A stretch of 64,000 bases of DNA from Nomia melanderi (Eukaryota > Arthropoda > Insecta > Hymenoptera > Halictidae). The notes beneath the pieces were generated by a model, which saw only the letters and a program-made list of their open reading frames with translations, was not told where the DNA came from and searched no databases. Positions within the stretch are counted from its first letter, which is position 1; each line of letters starts with the position of its first letter. Made by a program: the position numbers and the translations under genes. The stretch covers positions 10,781,896-10,845,895 of the forward strand of contig NC_135001.1 in NCBI RefSeq assembly GCF_051020985.1. Reading direction: 5' to 3'. Shown here piece by piece: positions 41,001 through 53,000 of this stretch.

Positions 41001-44000
41001 ATCGACGTGATCGACAATTCCAGATTTCGATTTAACAGTAAAAACAACAAAAACCAAGTTTAACGTTACAAAATTTCAAGAACCCAACAATCAAAGAACC
41101 AAATAAATTGGGCAATTTTTAAAATGATTATTAATGAAACCATGTAACTGAAAAATTTCCTTGCACATAACGCAGCATTAGATTTCAATAAAAAAATTAG
41201 AAATACCAAACCTAAGCGTGCAAAAACCTACAAAAGTTCTATTCCCATTTGAGAACATTGTCACACAAAAGGTTAACCCTCTATAAGCTTGTGTGACTTT
41301 GAAATCGCATACCAATATATTGCCATTTTGTTATTTCATTTTCCATAGCAAAGTGGTGAGTAAAATTCAGTAATTAATTAACATAAACTTTTATACGCTC
41401 TGGCGTGAATGTTCGTCATTGTAATTTCAATATGACAAGATATACTTGTTTTAATGAAATTATTAAAACTATTGAATATATCGTTAATTTGCATTTACAG
41501 GTTGATATTTGTTAACTTTATACTGCACACATTTTTTTATGGTCACGGAAAAAAATGTGGCCTATAAAGGGTTAATAGAAATATTATCTAAATGAACCAG
41601 CGCATAAGTATATTTCGTTACAGTTCATCTACGTTTTGCTAGTTCATCCTGACTTCCCGTTCGTCGTTCCGATTTGTCCCGCATCATCGTAAGGAACGAA
41701 CAGCCGAAAGATACATGCAGGATTCGACGAAATACGGTAGCTAGACGCATGCGCATGGAATCGTATATGCATAACGGAGTGCTGTAAACACAGGGCGGAA
41801 ATGTGTTATGGTGCCATGGAACGCGTCCTTCCCTCCGTTTTCCACGCTTTCCTTGATCGACCCAAGCCGTGTTTCGGTCCTGTCGCGTCCTGTCCGGCCT
41901 GGTCCGGTAGGTTAGGTTAGGGTCGGCCGCTTGTGGTTTCGCTGGGTGTGAAGGGACGCGGTGGGGTTAGGGTCCGGCGTAGAGGGGATCGAGTAAGCGA
42001 GAACTCCCACCGTTCCACGATTCGCGCCGCACTTCAGTCGCCTCGTGTACCTCGGAACGCGAGCGTTCGTTTTCGTGGTTCGCAGGTAGCGCATCGCGTT
42101 CCCCCGTTTCTCGTTCCATTCGTTCGCTGGTGTCGTCGCGTTCACGTACCCGTTCCGTTTCGTTCCGTTCACTCCGTCGAAATTTTTGAATTTGTGTCCC
42201 GCGCGAAATCGATTCGATCGAGTGTGCGAGGCCGCGTGTTTTCTTTCCCGACGCTTCTTTACCGACAGAGGCGTGTTGTGCGCCAGCCGAAATTTCGGAC
42301 AAGAGCTATCCCGGCCGTGTCACGCACGGGATTCCCCGAAATATGGTGTAAAATGTTTGGTGGGAACAGCGTTCGTGGGCAGATCTGTGATCAGTGGAGC
42401 CAGTGCGCGGCGGCTCGATCGTAGCCAACCGACCGATTCCTCCGCCGAGTCTCGTGTACCGTGCTGGCTCGTGAAAAGAGGTTTACTCTCGCTGGCCGCT
42501 TGCATGTGTTGACTTCATGGTATTCGAGAGCGTCGAGAGGCGGAACCCAGGGTTCCTCCGCGAAGACGCTAGACACGGTTACATCCAATACATCAGGTAC
42601 GATTTTCCCCGACCGCTTCCTCTCCTGGGGAATTTTTCGATGACTCTGACGGGAGACCGGAAGCATGCGGCTGTCGATTTGCAAACAGGCGAGGTGTGCT
42701 CGTGTCGATACGCGCTGCATGCAACCGCGCCAGTAAGATAATGTGTCATGAGGCAAGCATCGAGTGCCCGCCGAGGTATTGTTCTCGGAAAAGGAGACTG
42801 TTCCAAGAAATATCGATATGTCAATGGTGTATCGACGCTGGCTAAAATCCTTGCGATGGATATTCAGCGAACCTGCAGCTTGGTACACAGTTTTTACTGC
42901 TGTATACGAACATGATTTTTCCTTTTTTAAATAATAGTAGCGGAGAACCTTTTTTAATTGAAACAATTAATTTTTAACGATTTCATCAGACTTGGGGTGT
43001 GAAAAAATGCACTACGAGGTTTCTGTTTTAGATTTATGTACCTAAACCGTCAGAATAGTTTTGTAAGGCTAAAATATGAAATACATTAGCATTCCTTATC
43101 ACACGGAAAAATCCTGCACTATACATAGTGTTACATAATATTCAGATCACGAATGAATCAAATTAAGAAAAGCTTCTTCTAATGTGCTTCTCCTCAATAT
43201 GTTTTAATGCTTTCGGATATTAAGTCAATGATATATCTTTGTACCCGTAACATTTATTGCTACATACCTGCATACAGTCTGCTCAAGCAATTTTCTGACC
43301 ATTTTATACGACAGTAGCAATTTTTCAATAATCCTCTAGAATAAGTTCCACTGTACTATAACAATTGGAGTATGTTCGCATACTATGGTAGTACTACATG
43401 GTTAAGATGAATATTTGTGCGTAAAGAGGATCAGTGTCTCGTGTCGAATAGTTTTCACTACTTATATACACAGTTCTATCTTTCAAGAATGTGGAAGTCC
43501 TACAAAAAACAAGACATGTACTGTTATTTTAATTTTCTTGTTTATCAGCAAGTTGGATATCTTTCGTGTTAGCTGACGCAGCAACAGCTGCGCCCTTTAT
43601 ACCGCTAGAACCTAAAGGGGAACCCTCGAAAGCAATTATTTTCAAAAAGAGAGCGAGAGAGAGAGAGAAAGAGCTGCTGCGAGGAGCAGCTTTTGTGCGA
43701 GATTCGAATCTCTCACGGTAGCCAGTTTCCGATCTCCTATTCTCACAGTATTGTAGCGCATTCTGTATTAATGATACTAGATTATTCGAAAAGAGTTGTC
43801 GCATTTGTCGATATTTATTTTGCCTTGTGTAAATTGTTTGGTGTAAGCCTTTGTGTAAATGCTTGAAATATCATTGAAAGAAAAACACATGCGTCAGAAA
43901 CAACTTTCCTGTAATTTTTTTTTTTAAATTCAAAAGTATTGGATACGAACGTTTCTTAGCTTTAATGTCAAGTGTGTGCAGTAATTTTGGGTAGTTTGCT

Positions 44001-47000
44001 TGGGTGCTTTTAATAGATTAATTTTATTTCCTTTCATTTAATAGTTAATCGTCAACTGACGCGTTAAAGCACGCCAATATCGTAGAAACGTTTCTGTTAA
44101 ATGTGACAAAGGGGTAGTTTCGATTACTTTCCGTAAAGAGTGAAAATATACAGGACGTATCTAGTAACTGGGACAGACTATAACATTGTCCCTGTTAAGA
44201 TCAGAAAGAAAAATCATAAAGGAAGGCTTTGCAGTATTTGGCAGACTCTATCACACTACAGTACCAATGTTTACATAAATGCATTAATGCAGTTGCAGAG
44301 TACAACTCATTTTTTTTCTGAATGAAATTGTTCTTTTACATAAATCGTTTGTTTGCGTTATTTCGCGTGAAACTGATATAAAACTCGGTACTTTTCGAAA
44401 TATTTTACTTCGAATATTCACTGAAAACACGCCGATATGAATAGAAAGTACATAGAAGCGTCGATGTGTTTGTAAATGACAAATTTAATAATAATTTAAT
44501 GTTCGATGAAGTAAATACACTCGCAAGGCAAGAACGGAGTATCATATTTATGAGTATTTACTCCACCTGATCGTTCAAGGGCTGAACGTCAATTTACACC
44601 TACAATTTGCACAAGGAAAATATTGTACGAACTTACGTAAAAGTATTTGTTCTAATATCGCATTGACTGGTTTTAGCATCGCATTGACGTGTTCAGTCGA
44701 TCATCGCTCTTTGTGAATTGCACAGCAATGCGGTGTTGCTTAGAGACGCGAGCCACAACACGAAACAGCCAGACGCGTCTAGGTAGACGAATAGATAGAA
44801 CGAATAGAATGGTTGTTCGAACCCTAGTGTCTGGTCTGTGGTCCTAGGAAAACGTATGTCTTTTGTAACATGAAGATGCTAATAAAGTAAATGAACGTTA
44901 AATATATTACCATAAGCACAATGAATGCTCTGAGTAAGGAAAATAAAATTCTATTAGAATTCTAGCGGAAGGTTCTTTTGCGTGAATCAATGTCCAACAT
45001 TATAAAATGGCATAAACATTTGCATTGCTGATGAGTAATGGATAAAATTTTTGAAGACTGTAATTTAAAAAGCATTTTTCTGGTATAATACATTCTCCCT
45101 CCGAAGATTAATCCTATCCATGAATTTTAAGTAACCACATAATTACATAAATATTCATGGTATAATACTTATATAACTAAGTAAATATTCATAATATAAT
45201 TGGAAAATATAAATATTCATAATATAATCCTATATAATTATTCAAATCAAATACTTGATAAACTTGACTTACGTACAGCTATTGTGTGCCAGCTGATTCT
45301 GTGTGAGAAGTTTAAGACATCCTGCACAAATTTATTTTCAGTGTTAACATTAAACATGCCGTCACTTTGTATATATCTATATCTATTGTAACTAGTGAAA
45401 CATCTAGTTATAATAAAGGTAAACATGTTATACGATAAATATTTCTTACTGCGAGCAGAAATCAGAAGGAAAGACAAAAATTGAAAAATTGATTAATCGG
45501 ATAATATGGGAATGGATTTAATGTTAAATCATATACAATAATACAAAATAGGAATGTCATATAATATAGGAACTGATATAATATTAAATGAATAAAGAAA
45601 AACGAAAAATTTTCAATCAAATTTTAAAACCGGTCATTTGACCGTCTACAGTACGTTTAGTGTTAAGGTTATTTCACGCAGTTATGTTTTCTCATGAACG
45701 CGTAAAATCTGCGGTCTACCGATAATTGAACGACAATTAAAATCCATTATCATCTACCGAACGAAGTAAACACGAGCGTTAATCGATTGCATCGCTTAAT
45801 GCGTAGAAAGTGCAAAGGGTTAAGCGAAGGGAGAGAAGAAAAGGGAAACGGAATACGCGATGCTGCGCGGTTCAGTAGATTAGCGATCTAGTTAACGATC
45901 AAACGAGTTGCCCTTTGTCTAGGTTCACTGGCTGTTAACAATTTTTGGCCGATGCGCATCTGTCGTTAAAATAGCCATCAAAGTACTAGATAGAGGAGGG
46001 ACAAAAAGGGAGAAAAAAGACTTTCGACGGCTGACGCCAGCGCAAATATTGCACGCGTTCATAGTTATGAATAGATAGTGTGTGGGGGCCTTTATGGTCT
46101 GGTAGCAAGTGCTTCGGAATAAAGTTCGGTTAAAGGAAAATTTGTTAATAAAATCGAAAATTTGAACGCAGATGCAACATTCACCTCGATAAAGAGAAAA
46201 TATTCGTCGAGTTAGTGAACTTCTATCTGATTCAGTTTTTATTGCCGATTGGTCCTTGAAGAGGCGAATTTGCATAAACATCCGCATACTCATTAGTCGT
46301 GAATGGGTATTCCGGTGGAATGCGAGATCTATGCGCACATATCTGAAATCACGAGATTGATACGAGATTTCTGGACAAACTAGTATTTCTTGATATACCG
46401 AGTGTTTCGTGCAAGTGAAACGTAGTTTCGAAATTGTAAAAGGTGAACGAAATTTTAGCGGACAAAATTGTATAGTTTCTAAAAGTGTAAAATGAAGACT
46501 CGTGAGATTTTCCAATTGAAATGTTTATTAATCCTTAGAAGATCGTGAGAATTATTCCTAATTGAAATATAATTGTAGCTGACCTCACTTTCTCTGAATG
46601 AACACATTAAAATAAACATTTGCATAAGCGTCCACGGTCTAATAATATTCTGCATGAATCTTTTGAACGAACTTCGTTATTACAAGTCTGTTCACAAACA
46701 GTTTTGAAAACTATACAGGGTGTTTCCCAAATCAAAATACACCGAGGGAAGGTGTAAGTCTACACGAAAAAGTCAAACGAATTATTTTAATGAAACTTTC
46801 TTACAAGAGATTCAATTTTTGAGATAACAGAGTTCAACGATTAATCTGACATATGTATATCGGTATTTACAAGAAATAAAGGTTGAAAGTTACAAACATT
46901 ACCTAGTCGACGCGTGTGTTAATTCCCATTGAATAGCTTGTATACCTTGTACATTTGATTGCTACGTCACCGAAATTTAGGTGACACCATTTTATACATA

Positions 47001-50000
47001 AACCGAAGCAATAATTTTCTTGGTGTCGTATCAAACGAATTGAATTTTGTTGGATACATGAGATATAAGAATAGCAGAGCAATCGTCATGAAGAATCTTG
47101 ACTTGTTAGTTTCTGCTTTATTAAGGAAACTGTTTCAACTGCAGTTCTGATGAGTGTTTATTTGATCATATTTTTATTGTATCATATTAACAAATCTTGT
47201 TCTATATCTTTCACTCAATTTTCCATGTGGAATAAGTCTGTTCTCGTTTGCACTGTGATTTCGGAAACACCCTATATTTTTCGGAAGCGTTTCGAGCGAC
47301 GTAGTATCTTCATAGAGGCTGTCTTAGCTCCCTAACTCCCCGGTAGCCGGCGTTTCTTCGATTCCGGTGTATTCCCGATCACGGTTTGAAACTCGGCTGT
47401 TCCGAGCAGGTAGAAACAGGCCGGGGGACATCTGTCGTCTCGTTTCGAGTAGGCCCAAAGAAGAAGTGCACCGCGGAACGAAGAACCGGTTCGGAGTTCA
47501 GCTGGTTTCTAGGGATGGGATCAAGTTCAATATGTACCCGGGATTCAGGATCAATTTCAATTCCGAAGTTTCGTTTCATCGGTTTTGAGTATTATTCGAT
47601 GGAAACGGTGTTCCTTCGATTGTGCTCGATTGTATTCGATTTCGCATCGAGTTTCGAAGCCTAGAACGAGTAGCCACGCAGGTAACTCGCTTCTGGCTAC
47701 TTCGAACGTTTGAAAGAATCGAATCCCGTGAAAGTAGTACTCAAACCTTGACAATGTGGGACAGACGTACCGATGATGTGGATATTACGTACAACGTACA
47801 GACGCGATTGCTGACGTTTAAGTTCATACAATTTTAGATATAATACACAAAGGAAATGAATTAAGGATTTTTCGAAGTTTTGTGCACAGTGACTTATTGC
47901 CACCGGGAAGATTGCGAGATAAATAACAAATTAACACTAAAACTACCGAGTTAGACTGACTTTTCGAAATTCTTCTATAGAAACTCCAAGGGTGCATGTG
48001 TTGAGACTTTAATTCATTTACAATTCAGTTTGCGTATTACCGAATCAATTTCTTTAATAATTTCTCAGGGAAATATCTGTTTTTTTTTTTAATAATTGCA
48101 AAAAGAAGAAATTTTTAATGGGTCATTTTGATCCGTCTCGTAGTTTTAGTGTTAAACAGAAATAATTTGAACAAAAGCGGACTGCGAGTGCGTTCATTGC
48201 TGTAGATCAAGGCGCTTTTGACTAGGTAAAAGAGCAGCTGATTCCATTGTTATCTGGTGTTGCATTTTTCTCTGAGTACCTGTGCGTTTCCCCGTTTCGG
48301 TGTTTAACGCAAAAGGTTTTGGAAGGTTGCCTTGCCGTAGCCTGTGTTCCGCGCGTTTGTCTGCTACCGGTCGGTCGGTCGGTCGGTCGGTCTGTTGGTC
48401 TGTCGGTCTGTCGGTCGGTAGGCCAGAGAGCCAGTCTTTTGCGTTCACCGTTTCCGCTCTAGTTGGCCGGGTTCCAGTGGTTCGCTGGATATTCTTTCTT
48501 CTTCGAGCGAGACGCAATTTTCTCCGCATTAAACGTCGCTTTTCCCGTTCATTGCTCGGTCGTTGCGTCATCGGGAATCACGGGTCCCAGTGAAAGCGAT
48601 CGTCCGTCCGATTCACGATCGAGACAAATGGGAAACTGACCCGAGATGTCTGACACCGATACGCCAGCTTTTTGACTTTGTAGCTTTGAACGCCGGCCTT
48701 TATTTCTCGATGATACGGGGACGTTCGTACAAATTGTCGCAAGAAATATGAGGTCGAGTGTCATAAGCGATGTTTGAACTGCAGATGTTTAAGCAGATAC
48801 GTTGAATGCTGAAACTGGTTCTGTGTCATTTTCAAATGAATTTATCGTTCATTTGAGAAGTGAGATACATCTTTGTAGCATCAAAGTGTCCGATGTTACT
48901 TTCGATGAGCCTGTTGCAGTTTTTGGGTAAAAACAAATAAACATTTGAATTTGAAATAGATTTCTGAAGTGTCGTTACAAATTACTTAACCCATTCGAGA
49001 TCAATTGCAGGTTAACTGTGTAATGGAGTAACCAAAAACACCAATTATACGGCATACGATGATCATGAATTTTTACTATCAGTTAGTAGTAAAAAACTAG
49101 CTTACTTTGCCAGCTGATAGTAAAAATTAAAGCTGCGCAAAACTTAAAACCTGTATTGGTTCCAAGCTAATTGTAAGACCCGAAAAAGTAACCCACAATC
49201 AAGATCGTCGGGATTACAAAAACTGAACAGTAATGGTGAAAGTGATGACTTCGAGAATTGGCTCCTGTCTTGAAAAAAAACTGTGGTCTCGAATGGGTTG
49301 ATGGCAATAATAAAATAAATGGTAAGTAGCGAGCAAATTTGTTTTAAATGCACGCTGCACAAATGAAGTCCTTTAGCACTGAACGGTAAAGTGACCAAGA
49401 AATGTACGAGTTGTTTGAAATACAAAAAATTCTTAAGATAATTCTCTGAATATATTAGATCGGCCAAAAAGTCTTCACGGTTTCTTCAGTGAATCGTTTG
49501 TGTTACGATACACGAACACGCCTTGGAAATAAATAAATTTTGAAAGAATGACCTGAGAACTTCCTCTATCAATAATACGGGTGGCAGCCCGTAAACTTAG
49601 ACTCCCCGATGCACAAGCACGGAGTACCGGTTCGTGGCACACTTTAGCGGGGTTACGCGAATTATATTCCGCTCGTAAAGGTCTTTCGCTGCACGCCGAT
49701 GACAATTGCAGATGCGATCTTGGATGCACGTTCACCGGTGCCGAGACGATTCACGCGACCTACAGCCGCATCGTGTCAAATGACATCATCTCTATTACCT
49801 ATGTTTCTAATTTGTCCGTTAAGAAGACTTATTACCTTAAGAAATTACAAAATAAAGACCTACGCCATGTTGGTCTGATTACTCGACAGTGAGTTTTCCA
49901 ACGGTTATGTTGATTACAAATTTTTATATATACTCTCAAGATATCGATACTTATAAAAATTTAATCAAATGTAATATAGTTCCCTTTTACTTTTAGTCTC

Positions 50001-53000
50001 ATTTTACCATTAACGAGGAAAATAAAAGTTGAAAATACAAATTTTGCAAATATTGATCTACCTCCAGTTTGATTGATAGAGACATCTATTGAATATACCT
50101 GCAGAGCTTCAAGTGAATGGGATTATGGACTGTTGAGGTATCATACAATCAAAAAATGTTCCAAGCTTCACGTGCAGTCTTATGCTATATAAAATGCAAA
50201 GTATCACGTCCAAAGCTATCCCAGTGCTATATGCTTATGCCGTTCAGTGTTTAACTGCATTTACCCTCGACGAATATAATTCTTTCAGTATCACTTTCGA
50301 CGGTAAAAAGACAGAGCAGTCAATCAAGTTAATACTCTCGTTATTCTGAATACCTTATGGATGAAGAAGGAATATTCTTCATTAAAAATTACCGTTGCCC
50401 ATTATCGATTTGAATAATTTTGACACGGTAGTATAAATGTTTCGATACGCTCTGCTTCAATAAATCGTTGAAGTTTTTATTATTACTCTGAAACTTCCCA
50501 CTTGGTCATCGCTCTATTTCTCTGAGAAATTGTTAAAGGAATTTATTTAGCAATACACAAACTAAATTATAAATCAATTAAAGTCTCAACAGATGCACTC
50601 TTCAAGTTTCTACAAAGGAATTTCAAAAAGACTATTTAACTGCAATGTTAAAGGTTTGAAGCTTTCCGCACAGTAATATTACTAAATCAATTTGTATAGT
50701 TAAAAACTGTTTATCATCTATAACCTACAGGTATAAAATAATGCAAAAAAGAAAGGGTACTAAAGTTTAGCCATTATAGCAGGTCAGCGCTTCAACCACG
50801 TGTCTCTCGATACCTTATCCATGACTACACTTCCAAGGCTCACATTATTAACATTATAAAAATACAAAAATTTCATATTAACCAGTTCACTACATTTGAC
50901 GAGTATACATGTCATCTTAAAGCTCGAAATCTATTTAGATTGTTTCACTTTCATATTTAATTACGGAATAATGACCGGTGACATGGGATAACTTCCGCGT
51001 AAAATTGCCGGGCAACACTAAGTTACTACATTGACTACCACGGTGGTCATCGATGACCTTCCATACCGCTTGAAAAAAATTACAATAAGAAAATTGATGT
51101 TGAATAAAAATATTTAGTAACATAAGTAAGATAATAGTGTAATATCAGTACCGTGATACCAAGTTAGTAATAATTAGCTCTAGTACCATGTGTCATTTGG
51201 ATGAAAGAATAAGTATTAATACAAGAAACGCTCGAAATATTTGTAGCAGTCAACGTGTTAATTACGAATATATATCTATTTCGAAGTTGAAAGGTCTGAG
51301 GTCGTCCATTCTAACTCGCGGCTCGAGAAATAACAATATTTACCAAATCATCCGGCAAGTTTTACCGGCGAGACCAAAAGATCAAATAAAATTGATTTAT
51401 CCGAAAATTTTGATACGAAATAATGTCGAGCCTATCGAGGACTGATGCTCTTTACGTTGCATGGCTCCTTTCCACGAATTCTCGAGCTCGGAATGCGAAA
51501 ACACGCGACAGAGCGAGAGGCCACAATCTCTCCGCGAGGGCTAATAATACGGCCAGCAAAAGTTTGCTTCGCGTCGTACCCGCGCCCGCGCCCACGCGTC
51601 GCAGTTTCGCAGTTTCGCAGTTCTAGCATGAGTGTCCCGAGATGATTTTAGTATTCCATCGGTCCTCGGCCTAATCGCGCGCGCTAGACCGTCTCTGCTC
51701 GCGGTTTCTCAGTTCCCTAAATCTGACCTCGTGTTCCTCGGATGAACCCTGTTCCGCGATACGCCGTCCTCTACTCGTCCCTCGACAAATCGGCAACGTT
51801 CGTAGTTCCCGTTCTTCTTTCTTTTTCTTCCACGAACGATCCTTTATTTACATACCAGATAGGCCACGAAGTCTTCTCGTATTTTTTTTTCTTTTTTTTT
51901 TTAGAGAGAATTTGAAGATACGTTTCCTTTTGTTACATTCATCCTCGGTTCACGGATGTTTCGATCACGGCGCGGTTCGTTAATGCAGGGTTCATTTAAT
52001 TTGGAGCTAGCATTTTGTTTCTAGCAGTGCTGCAAAAGAAATTTATGTCTTTTGTTTGTTTTTGTTTTAATGTAAACTATTGTAGGTGTATTTATATATA
52101 AATAAGTTGAAAGCTAAGTAAAAGTTGAAAGAAAAGAATGAATTTTCTTTTGTTCGAGGTCTCGTTCTTAGGGATTGGAACATTTTTTGAGTTCGTGTAT
52201 AATTTACTCGAGATTAGAGTGGTTACGCGTGATTAAGCTTTTGTACATTATATATAACATTTCTTGTGTATTGAAGGATAGTTGGTACATTTGATTGTCA
52301 TATGTGTCTGTGCCGAAATGCATCGAAATTTTTTATGCTGCTCGGATGTTTTATTGTATCTGTTATTTTTCCGACGCAGATATTGCGAGGCGAACGTTCT
52401 TGTGATGATTTGGTGCCTCCATGTGCTTCGTTCGTTTGCGACAAAAACACGTTAGTCAATTTCGAATATTCGAATGTTAAGAATATCACAATTAAATTGT
52501 GCAACCTTATGCATTTGTATTGTGTAAATATCATGAGGAATTGGAAACTGGAGTTTTTCAGTAACATTTGATATTGACCTATTTTTTATTTGTTTTACTG
52601 GAACCGTGTACAAAGAAAATTGAATTTTATTTAATGTTAGTTCCTTCATGCGTCCATGTGAAAATGTACATTTGCATAAGCTTCCGTAATCTAATCGCAA
52701 TAACCTAACCCACATCTAACCCAGACACCGTATTGAAAAAAAACGAGAGGACTTTGTAGCCAACTCGACATTTATAGCGTCACTTACCGTTGCACAGATT
52801 AATTCTTGCTCGACATTTCCTTAGAAATTGATTTATTACCTAGTTTAGTCTTCGATGACCACTGTTACGTATACGAGACTTATTTTAGATGATGGTTATC
52901 AGTCAGTGTCACGTGAATTCGCTGTTTGCAACTGTTGCACCAAATTAAAATGCTGTATCATTATCTCTTCGTATTGAAACTCAACAAATAATGCACTTCA

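Larger units (their letters stand above)
32178..41639 (+). other. Slingshot intron 2, first part
   Basis: No coding exon is supported. It includes a poly-C plus pyrimidine tract (33594-33648), a compound TAA/AAG microsatellite (34945-35009), ACGAA repeats (38255-38292), a decayed tRNA-like sequence (39805-39890) and a TTAA-flanked MITE-like element (41277-41571). Confidence 0.5.

Noticed and set aside
41933..42966. Frames of up to 191 codons on both strands in the internal CpG island
   Set aside because: No recognisable domain; they overlap on both strands, typical of GC-rich chance frames. Only the phase-matched 42517-42596 exon was kept as a candidate.
43690..43715. GAGATTCGAATCTC, considered as a tRNA T-arm
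   Set aside because: It is a perfect palindrome without an A box or acceptor stem nearby.
46959..47335. Two adjacent frames inside the 46716-47274 element, considered as a transposase
   Set aside because: Too short and without DDE or HTH motifs.
48194..48571. 125-codon minus-strand frame over the GGTC repeat
   Set aside because: The repeated TDRPTDR residues simply translate the tandem repeat; no evidence of a gene.
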